Assembly: GCA_016125095.1 (NCBI GenBank)
Contig: WGMK01000015.1
Coordinates: 430,001 to 494,000, forward strand
Source of the DNA: Candidatus Hydrogenedens sp.
GTDB lineage: Bacteria > Hydrogenedentota > Hydrogenedentia > Hydrogenedentales > JAEUWI01
DNA: 64,000 nucleotides
Direction: 5' to 3'
Positions 9,024-17,300 of this stretch are shown here, piece by piece. Both the position numbers and the translations under genes were made by a program. The first letter of the stretch is position 1, and each line of letters starts with the position of its first letter. The notes beneath the pieces were generated by a model, which was not told the origin of the DNA, did no database searches, and saw only the letters and a program-made list of their open reading frames with translations.

Positions 9024-9481
9024 TGGTGGCTGCCGCCTTAGCCGTGGTGATGCTGGCCGGCAGCGTAGCTGCCGAGCCGCCGCTCACGATTTCCTTCTGG
9101 GCGGTGCGTGCCTCGCACGCACCGGGTGAAGAGCAGCACTTCGACGCCGGCCTCTCCGAAGTCGTCGAGTCCCTCGCCGATCTGCCGTTTAACGACTTCC
9201 AGCTGGTGAGCTCCGGCGACCTGACCGCCGAGTTCGGGGGCGGCCGCGCCGAACGGGAACTGACCGACCGCTACCATTTCTTCTTTGAGCCCCAGAGCCG
9301 CGAGGCCGAGGGCCGCGCCCGCGCCCGATTGTGCGTGGAAATGCGCGACGTACAGGACAAGAACCGCATGGTCAAGGCCGTCGACAGCCGCGTCGTCCTC
9401 GCCCCCGGCCAGCCCATGCGCATGGGCGGCCTCAAACTCGACGGCGGCGACCTCATCCTCATCATCAAGATGCGGTCTTAG
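9023..9481 (+). CDS. Small secreted protein, third gene of the sigma operon
   Basis: This 152-residue protein has a signal peptide (about 1-20, VVAAALAVVMLAGSVAAE). The mature part is beta-rich with no family I recognise ('ISFWAVRASHAPGEEQHFDA', 'LADLPFNDFQLVSSGD'). The ending 'GGLKLDGGDLILIIKMRS' is hydrophobic and beta-like. The start is GTG at 9023, overlapping the last base of the upstream stop, with GGAGGA ten bases before it; GTG at 9026 is the alternative. Its place in the operon suggests an envelope sensor or effector of the sigma system. It could be the ligand-binding partner of the anti-sigma protein. Function is not known. Confidence 0.7.
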   Translation: MVAAALAVVMLAGSVAAEPPLTISFWAVRASHAPGEEQHFDAGLSEVVESLADLPFNDFQLVSSGDLTAEFGGGRAERELTDRYHFFFEPQSREAEGRARARLCVEMRDVQDKNRMVKAVDSRVVLAPGQPMRMGGLKLDGGDLILIIKMRS

Positions 9482-9486
9482 AAGGC

Positions 9487-9643
9487 GAAGAGCCTCACGC
9501 CAAGGCGCGAAGTCGCCAAGGGTGGAGGGCAATCTACTGCTATGGGCGGGTTTCCCGACCCGCCCATTCTTCTGTCCGAAGGACTCCACTTCCCTTTTGA
9601 CTTTCCCCCCTCTGCGCCTCGGCGGCTTTGCGTGAGGCTCTTC
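9487..9643. repeat. 157-bp palindromic repeat, copy 1
   Basis: The ends are a perfect 14-bp inverted repeat, GAAGAGCCTCACGC (9487-9500) and its complement (9630-9643). The centre contains another hairpin, ATGGGCGGGT...CCCGCCCAT, and the segment TTCTGTCCGAAGGACTCC. The reverse complement of this element recurs at 21202-21358 with the same length. It begins five bases after the stop codon of the secreted protein. Confidence 0.85.
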
Positions 9644-9660
9644 TGTCCCCCCTCCCCCGC

Positions 9661-9710
9661 TTGACATATCGCCGCGCCCGCGTTACTATACCGTCTGGAC
9701 GGTTTAGTAA
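9661..9710 (+). promoter_or_regulatory. Promoter with overlapping TetR-type operator for the efflux operon
   Basis: TTGACA (9661-9666) and TACTAT (9684-9689) are separated by 17 bases, a near-consensus promoter. A 28-bp palindrome (9683-9710), with half-site TTACTAxACCGTC and 12 of 14 positions symmetric, covers the -10 box and the likely start site. A TetR dimer bound there would block polymerase. The GGAGGG ribosome binding site of the regulator follows directly. Confidence 0.85.
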
Positions 9711-9722
9711 GGAGGGCTCCCC

Positions 9723-10310
9723 ATGGCGCGGCCAAGTTGCCGGGAACATCTGCTGGATGCTGCGGAGGCGGTGGTGGTGGCGGAAGGCGGCGCGCGGCTG
9801 ACGCTGGACGCCGTGGCGGAGCATGCCGGGGTGAGCAAGGGCGGTCTGCTCTATCACTTCCCGACGAAAGAAGCGCTGCTGCAGGCGATGATCGAGCGCC
9901 ATCTGAACGGCGTGCGCGAGCGCCGCGCGAAGGCGGCGGAGGGTCTGACGCCCGGCCCCGGCTCGGACCTCGTGTCCGAGGTGCGTGCGGCCATGATGCG
10001 CAGCGACACCGACCGCCACCTCGGCTCTGCGCTGCTGGCGGTGGCCGCCAACGACCCCAAGCTGCTGGCCCCGGCGGTGGAATTCCACAAGGAGCGTTTC
10101 GGTCGCCTGTCGCAGGGCACGTGCAACGAAGGCTGCGCGCGCCGGGCGCTGGTACTGCTGGCGGCGGACGGCCTGATCTTTTTGGACTTGCTCAACCTCG
10201 CCCCCTTCGACGAAGGGGAACGAACCCGGCTCTTCGAGGCGTTACTGCGCATGGCGGAAGAGATAGCGGGGGAAACGGAATCCGGCCCGACCGGAAGGAG
10301 AGACCCATGA
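9723..10310 (+). CDS. TetR/AcrR family repressor of the efflux operon
   Basis: This transcriptional repressor has 195 residues, the usual length for the family. The N-terminal helix-turn-helix (about 8-52) contains 'LTLDAVAEHAGVSKGGLLYH' and 'FPTKEALLQAMIERHL', typical of TetR proteins. The rest is a helical ligand-binding and dimer domain with a Cys pair near 'GTCNEGCARR' (about 138-147). It is the first gene of an operon with the RND pump and overlaps the adaptor gene by four bases (ATGA). The palindrome over its promoter predicts autorepression that is relieved by an efflux substrate. The inducer is unknown. Confidence 0.92.
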   Translation: MARPSCREHLLDAAEAVVVAEGGARLTLDAVAEHAGVSKGGLLYHFPTKEALLQAMIERHLNGVRERRAKAAEGLTPGPGSDLVSEVRAAMMRSDTDRHLGSALLAVAANDPKLLAPAVEFHKERFGRLSQGTCNEGCARRALVLLAADGLIFLDLLNLAPFDEGERTRLFEALLRMAEEIAGETESGPTGRRDP

Positions 10311-11488
10311 AGTACCGTGTTTTCACCTTTCCTGCGCTGGCGCTGCTGTCAGCCCTGACCCCGCGCGCCGAGGCGCAGCCGCACGCCGCGCCGCCTCCGC
10401 CCGAAGTGGAGGTATTGACCACCGCGCCGCGGAATCTGCCGGTATCGTTCGAGTACATCGGCGTGACGGAAGCCTCGAAAACCGTCGAGGTCCGTTCGCG
10501 CATCCGCGGCTTCATCGAGGCGCGTATCTTCGACGAAGGTGCCGTGGTGACTGCGGGCGAACAACTGTTCACCATCGACCCGCGCTCGTTCCAGGCCGAC
10601 CTCGATATCGCCAAGGCACAAGTGGAGCAGGCCGAATCGCGGCTGAAACTCGCCGAGCAGGAAGTGCGGCGCTTACAGTCCGTGAAAGAGCCCGGCGCGA
10701 TCGCCCAAAGCGATCTCGATCAGCGCGTGGCCGAGCAGACTAATGCGGCCGCCGCGCTGCGGCTCGCCCGCGCGCAGTTCGCCAAGGCCGAACTCGAGCT
10801 GAGCTACACGACAGTCGAGTCGCCACTGGACGGCTACATCGGCAAGGCGCTGAAGGAAATCGGCAGCTTTGTTGACGAGAGCCAGAACAGCCTGCTCGCC
10901 ATGGTGTGGCAGGTCGATCCGATTTACATCAGCTTTCAGGTGAGCGAGCGCGAGTACCTGGCGCTTCGCACGCAGACGGAAGCGGGCGATCTGCTGCTCG
11001 ACAACGCTGAACCGCCGTATGTGGAAGTGACGCTGCTTAACGGCGACACGCTGCCGCAGCGCGGCGAGATCGATTTCGAATCCGCGGTGGTCGACATCCG
11101 TACCGGCACGGTCGAAATGCGCGCGGTGTTGGAAAACCAGGGCGAACACGCGCTCAAGCCGGGCCAGTTCGTGACGGCGACGCTTCGCGGCTGGGTGCGC
11201 CCGAACGTCATCGCCGTGCCGCAGCGCGCGGTCGGCCAATCGCCGCAGGGCGCGTACGTCTACGTGGTCGATGCCGAGAACAAGGCGGAGTACCGCGTCG
11301 TGCAGCCCGGCCCCTGGAGCGGCGACGACTGGATCATCGACAGCGGCCTGCAGCCGGGCGAGCGCGTGATCGTCGAGGGCCTCGTCAAGGTGCAGCCGGG
11401 CATTGTCGTGGTGCCGCAGGAATACACGCCCGGCGCTGAACCCGCCGAGGAAGCCGCCGCCGAAACCGCCGCCGCGCCGGCCGAATAG
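10307..11488 (+). CDS. RND efflux periplasmic adaptor (AcrA/MexA family)
   Basis: This 393-residue membrane-fusion protein joins the inner-membrane pump to the outer-membrane channel. A signal peptide (1-23, ending AEA|Q) carries no lipobox cysteine. The lipoyl half-motifs 'VEVRSRIRGFIEARIFDEGA' and 'LSYTTVESPLDGYIGKALKE' flank a coiled-coil hairpin (about 95-160, rich in Ala/Glu/Arg). Beta-barrel and membrane-proximal domains follow ('PGQFVTATLRG', 'AVGQSPQGAYVYVVD'). ATG at 10307 overlaps the regulator's stop by four bases and has GGAAGGAG upstream. The acidic Ala/Glu-rich tail after residue 378 is low-complexity. The family is clear; the substrate is not. Confidence 0.93.
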   Translation: MKYRVFTFPALALLSALTPRAEAQPHAAPPPPEVEVLTTAPRNLPVSFEYIGVTEASKTVEVRSRIRGFIEARIFDEGAVVTAGEQLFTIDPRSFQADLDIAKAQVEQAESRLKLAEQEVRRLQSVKEPGAIAQSDLDQRVAEQTNAAAALRLARAQFAKAELELSYTTVESPLDGYIGKALKEIGSFVDESQNSLLAMVWQVDPIYISFQVSEREYLALRTQTEAGDLLLDNAEPPYVEVTLLNGDTLPQRGEIDFESAVVDIRTGTVEMRAVLENQGEHALKPGQFVTATLRGWVRPNVIAVPQRAVGQSPQGAYVYVVDAENKAEYRVVQPGPWSGDDWIIDSGLQPGERVIVEGLVKVQPGIVVVPQEYTPGAEPAEEAAAETAAAPAE

Positions 11489-11498
11489 GGGCCGCATC

Positions 11499-14400
11499 AT
11501 GTTTTCACGCTTCTTCATCGACCGACCCGTTTTCGCGTCCGTCGTTTCCATCATCATCACGCTGTGCGGCCTCGTGGCGCTCTACGTGCTGCCGGTCGAG
11601 CAATCGCCGGAAATCACGCCGCCCACGGTCATCATCCGCGCCTTCTATCCCGGCGCCAACGCCGAGACCGTGGCGCAGTCCATCGCCGCGCCCATCGAGC
11701 AGGAACTCAGCGGCATCGAGAACCTGCTGTATTACGATTCGCAGAGCGCGAACGACGGCAGCCTGACGATTACGCTGACCTTCGAAATCGGTTCCGACCA
11801 GGATATCGCGGCGGTCGAGGTGCAGAACCGCCTCAAGCGCGCCGAACCGCGCCTGCCCGCCGAAGTGACCCGCCAAGGCATATCGGTGGCGAAAAGCTCC
11901 AACAACATCCTCGCCGTGGTGGCGCTCAACACGGAAGACCCGCAGTACGACGACCTGTTCTTGAGCAACTACGCGACCATCTACATGCTTGACTCGCTCA
12001 AGCGCGTGCCGGGCGTGGGCGATGTGACCGTGTTCGGCGCCAAAGACTATTCGATGCGTATCTGGCTGAACCCCGACAAGCTGGCGGCCAAGGGGCTCAC
12101 GGTGAGCGACGTGTCGGCCGCGGTGCGCGAGCAAAACGGCCTGTTCGCGGCGGGCCGCATCGGCGCGGCGCCCAGCCCCGAGGGCACCGAATTCACGATT
12201 CCAGTGATTACCCGCGGCCGCCTGAGCGAGCCCGAGGAATTCGAAGACATCGTGGTGCGCGCCAACCCCGACGGCTCCTTCGTGCGCGTGCGCGACATCG
12301 GCCGCGTCGAGCTGGGTTCCTTCGGCTATGACAACTTCGGCCGCCTGAACGGCCGTCCGACCACGTTCATGCTGGTGTTCCTGCAGCCGGGCGCGAATGC
12401 GCTCAATACGATGACCGGGCTGCTCAGCACCCTCGGCGAACTCGAGCCGAACTTTCCCAAGGGCATCCGTTACGACATCCCCTTCGACACGACCAAGTTC
12501 ATCGAGGTCTCGATTAAGGAGGTGACCAAGACCTTCTTCGAGGCGGTGATGCTCGTGGTGCTCGTGGTGTTCCTTTTCCTCGGCAGCTGGCGCGCGACGA
12601 TCATTCCGGTCATCGCCGTGCCGGTCGCTATTATCGGCACCTTCACCGGCATGCTCATCCTGGGATTCTCGGTGAATTCACTGACCCTATTCGGGCTCGT
12701 GCTCGCGATTGGTATCGTGGTGGACGACGCCATCGTGGTGGTGGAGAACGTCGAGCGCCTCATGCACGACGAGAAGCTATCGGTGCGCGACGCCACCATC
12801 AAGGCGATGGACCAGGTGAGCGGGCCGGTCATTGCCATCGTGCTCGTGCTGTCCGCCGTATATCTGCCAGTCGCGTTCCTCGGCGGGCTCACCGGCGTGA
12901 TGTACCGGCAGTTCGCGATCACGATCGCCATCTCCGTGGCCATCTCGGGTCTCGTGGCGCTCACGCTCAGCCCGGCGCTCTGCCGGATTCTGCTCAAGCC
13001 GAACCACGAGAAATGGTTCTTCTTCCGCTGGTTCGACAACACCTTCGCGGCCTTCGCCTCGGTGTACACCTTCCTCGTGGGCGGTGCCATCCGGCTGGCC
13101 CTGGTGTCGCTCATTCTGGTCGCCGCGATTGTGTGGATGGCTTCGGACTTGTTCAACCGCGTACCGGGCGCGTTCATCCCGCAGGAAGACCAGGGCTACT
13201 TCATGGTGGCGGCCGCACTGCCGCAGGGCGCCTCGCTCGAACGCACCAGCAAGGTGATGCACGACATCGAGGAATTCCTGCTGCAACAACCCGACGTGCT
13301 CCGCGTGGTCACGCTCGGCGGCCAGGACTTCCTGGCCGGGCGTTCCGCCAGCACGAGCGCCGGCGCGATGTTCGTGAGCCTGCGCCACTGGAGCGAACGC
13401 ACGCGGCCCGACCAGCAGGTGAACGCGGTCATCGGCAAGGTTTTCCAGCATTTCGGCGGCTATAAGGATGCGCTGGTGCTGGCCTTCAATCCGCCGGCCA
13501 TCCGCGGCCTGGGCGTGCGCGCGGGTTTCGAGGCGCAGTTGGAAAGCCGCGGCGTAAGCGACATCCGCAAGCTGGCCGAGGTGACCGACAACTTCGTGGG
13601 CGAACTCCGCGCCGACCCGATGTTCACGGGCGTGTCGAGCGTGCTCAACGTGCGCCAGCCGCAGATCTACGTGAATCTCGACCGAACCCGCGCGAAGGCA
13701 ATGGGCCTGCCGATCGACGAAATCTTCGACAGCCTGCAGGCGTATCTCGGCGCGCTCTATGTGAACGACTTCAACAAGTACGGCCGCATTTACCGCGTGC
13801 AGCTGCAGGCCGACGCCGACTTCCGGTCGAGTCCCGAGGACATCCGCAAGGTCTTCGTGCGCAACAACACCGGCCAGATGGTGGAACTCTCGGGCGTGCT
13901 CGACATCGACTTCCAGTCCGGCCCGAACGTGGTCAGCCGCTTCAACAGCTTCCCCTCGGTGCAGGTGGCGGGCGCTCCGGCTCCCGGGTTCAGTACCGGA
14001 CAGGCGCTAGAGCGTATCCGCGAAATCGGTGCGCGGGTACTGCCCGCGGGTTACGCGATCGAGTGGAGCGGCGCGTCGTTCCAGGAAGAACGCGCGGGCA
14101 ACCAGGCCCCCATCCTGATGGGCTTCGGCCTGGTCATCGTGTTCCTTGTGCTGGCGGCGCAATACGAGAAGTGGTCGCTGCCGCTGGCGGTGCTTTGCGC
14201 CGTGCCCTTCGCCATCTTCGGCGCGATCCTCGCCGTCTACCTGCGCGGACTCGAGCGAGACATCTACTTTCAAATCGGCCTGCTCACGCTGATCGGCCTC
14301 TCCGCGAAGAACGCGATTCTCATCGTCGAGTTCTGCGCGGCGCTGCGCCGCGAGGGCAAGGGGCTGGTCGAGTCGGCCATCGAGGGCGCCAAGCTCCGGC

Positions 14401-14642
14401 TGCGCCCCATCGTCATGACCTCGCTCGCCTTCATTCTAGGCGTGATGCCGCTGGCGCTGAGCGAAGGCGCCGGTGCGGGCGCGCGCCACTCCATCGGCAC
14501 CACCGTGGTGGGCGGCATGCTGGCCGCGACCTTCCTCGCCACAATCTTCGTGCCGTTGTTCTTCGTCATCATCCAGGGCGCCAGCGAATTCCGCTTCGGC
14601 CGCAGCAAGCCGCAGCCCGCCGCCCCCGGGGAGAAGCACTGA
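11499..14642 (+). CDS. RND multidrug efflux permease (AcrB/MexB, HAE1 family)
   Basis: This proton-driven inner-membrane exporter of 1047 residues has the normal HAE1 length. It begins 'FSRFFIDRPVFASVVSIIIT', like AcrB. The two halves show the usual 1+5 transmembrane spans and periplasmic porter and docking domains. The TM4 proton-relay pair is Asp409-Asp410 in 'GIVVDDAIVVVENVERLM'. The second half has 'GLSAKNAILIVEFC' and 'LALSEGAGAGARHSIGTTVV'. Conserved porter motifs such as 'PGANAETVAQSIAAPIEQEL' are present. It lies ten bases after the adaptor and overlaps the channel gene by one base (TGATG), so the three parts of the pump are made from one transcript. Confidence 0.95.
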   Translation: MFSRFFIDRPVFASVVSIIITLCGLVALYVLPVEQSPEITPPTVIIRAFYPGANAETVAQSIAAPIEQELSGIENLLYYDSQSANDGSLTITLTFEIGSDQDIAAVEVQNRLKRAEPRLPAEVTRQGISVAKSSNNILAVVALNTEDPQYDDLFLSNYATIYMLDSLKRVPGVGDVTVFGAKDYSMRIWLNPDKLAAKGLTVSDVSAAVREQNGLFAAGRIGAAPSPEGTEFTIPVITRGRLSEPEEFEDIVVRANPDGSFVRVRDIGRVELGSFGYDNFGRLNGRPTTFMLVFLQPGANALNTMTGLLSTLGELEPNFPKGIRYDIPFDTTKFIEVSIKEVTKTFFEAVMLVVLVVFLFLGSWRATIIPVIAVPVAIIGTFTGMLILGFSVNSLTLFGLVLAIGIVVDDAIVVVENVERLMHDEKLSVRDATIKAMDQVSGPVIAIVLVLSAVYLPVAFLGGLTGVMYRQFAITIAISVAISGLVALTLSPALCRILLKPNHEKWFFFRWFDNTFAAFASVYTFLVGGAIRLALVSLILVAAIVWMASDLFNRVPGAFIPQEDQGYFMVAAALPQGASLERTSKVMHDIEEFLLQQPDVLRVVTLGGQDFLAGRSASTSAGAMFVSLRHWSERTRPDQQVNAVIGKVFQHFGGYKDALVLAFNPPAIRGLGVRAGFEAQLESRGVSDIRKLAEVTDNFVGELRADPMFTGVSSVLNVRQPQIYVNLDRTRAKAMGLPIDEIFDSLQAYLGALYVNDFNKYGRIYRVQLQADADFRSSPEDIRKVFVRNNTGQMVELSGVLDIDFQSGPNVVSRFNSFPSVQVAGAPAPGFSTGQALERIREIGARVLPAGYAIEWSGASFQEERAGNQAPILMGFGLVIVFLVLAAQYEKWSLPLAVLCAVPFAIFGAILAVYLRGLERDIYFQIGLLTLIGLSAKNAILIVEFCAALRREGKGLVESAIEGAKLRLRPIVMTSLAFILGVMPLALSEGAGAGARHSIGTTVVGGMLAATFLATIFVPLFFVIIQGASEFRFGRSKPQPAAPGEKH

Positions 14643-16240
14643 TGTACCGCTACGACTCGAAGCTCCATTTCGTTGCGCCGCTGCTGGCGCTGCTGACAAC
14701 CGCCGGATGCGTCTCCGGACCGGACTACGTCCGCCCCGAGGTACCGACGCCCGACGCCTGGGAAACCGAACTCGCAGGCGGGGCCGAGGCGGCCGAAGTC
14801 GCCATCGTGCCGTGGTGGCACACGCTGAACGATCCCGTACTGGAGGACCTGATCGCCCGGGCGGTGGACAACAACCTCGACCTGAAGATCGCCGAGGCGC
14901 GGGTACGCGAGGCCCGGGCCGCACGCGGCATTGTCGCGGCCGATGGCCTGCCGAGTCTAGGGCTGTCCGGTTCGTATCGCGTGGCGCAGTCCCCCGAGCA
15001 ACAGCGCGCGAGCGGCGGTTCGCCGGTATCCGTGGGCGCGAGCGTGGGCCCGAACGGCCTGACCCGCAATCTGAGTTATCGCGGCGAGAACGCCACCCTG
15101 ACGCGGACGGTGTCGGCGGCCGGTGCGACCAACGGCATTACCGTGACGCCGGGCGGCGGCATGGACGCGCCCGACCGCACGCAGGACATGTTTGCGCTGG
15201 GCTTCGACGCCTCGTGGGAGCTGGACCTGTTCGGGCGTGTGCAGCGGGCGGTCGAGGCGGCGGACGCTTCGATTGAAGCCGAGGAAGCGCGCCTGCGCAA
15301 CTTGCACGTGTCGCTCGCCGCCGAGGTCGCGCTGAATTATCTCGATTACCGCATGGCTCAGGGGCGGCTCGATATTGCCCGGCGTAACATCGACGCGCAG
15401 CGCGAATCGCTGCGGCTCACGCGCGCGCGCTTCGACGCCGGCCTGAGCAGCGAATTCGACGCTGTGCGTTCCGAGGCGCAGTTGGCCTCGTTCGAATCGC
15501 AGGTGCCGCTGCTGGAGACGCAGCGCGAGACTTCGCTGCACCGCATTGGCGTGCTGCTGGGCGATACGCCCGGCTCGCTGGCGGAGACCCTGGCTAATTC
15601 CGCGCCCATGCCGATCGCTCCGGAGCATGTTCCCGTGGGACTGCCGAGCGAGCTCCTGCAGCGTCGTCCCGACATTCAGACCGCCGAGCGCGAACTGGCC
15701 GCCGCAACGGCCCGTATCGGCGTCGCCATGGCGGAGCAGTTCCCCAAGTTCACCCTGACCGGCGGCGTGGGCGTACAGTCGCTCGGGCTGGGCACCGGCA
15801 TGCTCGACGCTGCCAACCGCGTGTGGTCCGTCGGGCCGGGCGTCAGTTTCCCGATTTTCCAGGGCGGCCGTATCCGGGCCAATATCGACGTCCAAAACAT
15901 CCGGCAGGAACAGGCGCTGCTCGGCTACGAGCAGACCATTCTGCTCGCGCTCGAGGAAGTGGAGAACGGGCTGGTCGGGTTCGCGCGGGAGCAGGAACGG
16001 CGCAAGTCGCTGGCCGAGGCCGTGGACGCCAACCAGCGCGCCGTGCGGCTGGCCAACGCGCGCTACAACAACGGTCTCGAGGATTTCCTGAGCGTACTGA
16101 CGGCGCAGGCGCAGGTCTTCGAATCGGAAGACCGGCTGCTCCAGAGCGAGAGCCTGGTGCTGATGCAGCTGGTGGCGCTCTACAAGGCGCTTGGCGGCGG
16201 CTGGGAACCCGGGGCGATGGTAGTCGAACAGGCCGAGTAG
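14642..16240 (+). CDS. Outer-membrane efflux lipoprotein (NodT/OprM family)
   Basis: This 532-residue TolC-like channel forms the outer-membrane exit of the RND pump. Residues 1-23 form a lipoprotein signal with lipobox TTAGC, so Cys23 should be acylated. 'VSGPDYVRPEVPTPDAW' (24-40) and 'WWHTLNDPVLEDLIARAVDN' are standard N-terminal motifs of NodT proteins. Two outer-membrane efflux repeats follow, with 'LPSELLQRRPDIQTAERELA' between them. An unusual insert around 100-160, rich in Ser/Gly/Thr ('RASGGSPVSVGASVGPNG', 'GGGMDAPDRTQ'), lies in the beta-barrel part and could be an exposed loop. The start overlaps the pump's stop. Confidence 0.93.
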   Translation: MYRYDSKLHFVAPLLALLTTAGCVSGPDYVRPEVPTPDAWETELAGGAEAAEVAIVPWWHTLNDPVLEDLIARAVDNNLDLKIAEARVREARAARGIVAADGLPSLGLSGSYRVAQSPEQQRASGGSPVSVGASVGPNGLTRNLSYRGENATLTRTVSAAGATNGITVTPGGGMDAPDRTQDMFALGFDASWELDLFGRVQRAVEAADASIEAEEARLRNLHVSLAAEVALNYLDYRMAQGRLDIARRNIDAQRESLRLTRARFDAGLSSEFDAVRSEAQLASFESQVPLLETQRETSLHRIGVLLGDTPGSLAETLANSAPMPIAPEHVPVGLPSELLQRRPDIQTAERELAAATARIGVAMAEQFPKFTLTGGVGVQSLGLGTGMLDAANRVWSVGPGVSFPIFQGGRIRANIDVQNIRQEQALLGYEQTILLALEEVENGLVGFAREQERRKSLAEAVDANQRAVRLANARYNNGLEDFLSVLTAQAQVFESEDRLLQSESLVLMQLVALYKALGGGWEPGAMVVEQAE

Positions 16241-16325
16241 CCGCCTCCGTGTTTGCGCGGCGCGGCGGCCGGGGGCTAGGCTACCCGGAAGGGCGGCGAA
16301 TCGCGCCCGATGGAGTACCGTTGTC

Positions 16326-16805
16326 ATGGATAGCAACAAACTCGCGCTCGTTTTGGGCGGTCTGCTGCTGGCCGCCTTTATCGCGCTGCCGCTGATGAAC
16401 AACAAGAGTGCCGGCCCTGCCGCGGGGGGACCCCCTCCGGGCCCGCCCGGTCAACACGCCGGACCTCCCCCGGGTCCGCCGCCCGGCGGCGCGCTTCCGC
16501 CGCCGTCGGGTCCGCCGCTGACCCCCGGCGATCTGGTAAATACCACGTGGGACGTACCGTCGGAGCGCGGTACCGTGCGCGCGTCGCTCTATCCCGGCGG
16601 CAAGATGTCCGCGATTCCGCCGCCTTCGCTGGCGGGCACGGTCCGCATGATGACAGGCTCGGACACGATACAGGGCACGTGGCAGATGAACGGCAATCGC
16701 GTGACGGTATCGGCCAAGGTGGGACCGACGACGCAGACCTTCAACTGCGAAGTGCGTGGTCAGGAGATGTATTGCGGCGGCCAGAAGGCCGCACGGGTGC
16801 AATAG
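16326..16805 (+). CDS. Membrane-anchored Pro/Gly-rich protein, function unknown
   Basis: This 159-residue protein has one N-terminal transmembrane span (about 6-24), then a Pro/Gly-rich linker (33-66, repeats of PPG and GPP). A compact C-terminal domain of about 90 residues follows ('LVNTTWDVPSERGTVRAS', 'MTGSDTIQGTWQMNGNRVTV', 'FNCEVRGQEMYCGGQKA'). The alternating strands and the 'GTWQ..GN.V' pattern suggest a small lipocalin-like or META-type beta domain. The two cysteines could pair outside the cytoplasm. It stands between the efflux operon and the Nudix gene. No known family is recognised with confidence. Confidence 0.65.
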   Translation: MDSNKLALVLGGLLLAAFIALPLMNNKSAGPAAGGPPPGPPGQHAGPPPGPPPGGALPPPSGPPLTPGDLVNTTWDVPSERGTVRASLYPGGKMSAIPPPSLAGTVRMMTGSDTIQGTWQMNGNRVTVSAKVGPTTQTFNCEVRGQEMYCGGQKAARVQ

Positions 16806-16835
16806 CCCGGGCAACGGAGGCGGCGGTTTCGACGT

Positions 16836-17300
16836 ATGAAGACCAAGCATCACGAGACCGCCGGCGGCGTGGTCATCGATTCGGCCGGACGCGTGCTGGC
16901 GATCGTGCGCGATATCGAGCGCGAGGGCGAAGTACGCCATGAAGTGCGGCTGCCCAAGGGCCACATCGATCCCGGTGAGACGGCCGAGGCGGCCGCAGTG
17001 CGCGAGGTGCGCGAAGAGAGCGGCTACGGCCTCGTGGAAATCATCGCGGATCTGGGCGAGGGCACCAGCGAGTTCGATTTCCGCGGCAAGCACCACGTGC
17101 GGCGCGAGCGCTATTTCCTGATGCGCCTGACCGATTCCGCGCGCGAGGCCCCTGCCCCGACGAACGACGAAGAGGCGCTCTTCGAGCCGCGCTGGCTCGC
17201 CCCCGAAGAAGCCGCCGACGCCATGACCTATGAATCCGAGCGCGACTTCGTGTTGCGCGCGCTGAATTTTCTGGAACAACGCGAGGAGCCGTCGCTGTGA
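16836..17300 (+). CDS. Nudix hydrolase
   Basis: This cytoplasmic pyrophosphohydrolase of 154 residues would act on a nucleoside diphosphate linked to another group. The Nudix box is complete: 'GHIDPGETAEAAAVREVREE' then SGY, matching G-x5-E-x7-R-E-U-x-E-E-x-G-U. It begins with 'HHETAGGVVIDSAGRVLAI', like MutT/Ap4A hydrolase proteins, and 'RLPKGHI' favours a diadenosine-polyphosphate-type member. It overlaps the MoxR ATPase by four bases (GTGA), so the two are translationally coupled. The actual substrate cannot be told. Confidence 0.88.
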   Translation: MKTKHHETAGGVVIDSAGRVLAIVRDIEREGEVRHEVRLPKGHIDPGETAEAAAVREVREESGYGLVEIIADLGEGTSEFDFRGKHHVRRERYFLMRLTDSAREAPAPTNDEEALFEPRWLAPEEAADAMTYESERDFVLRALNFLEQREEPSL

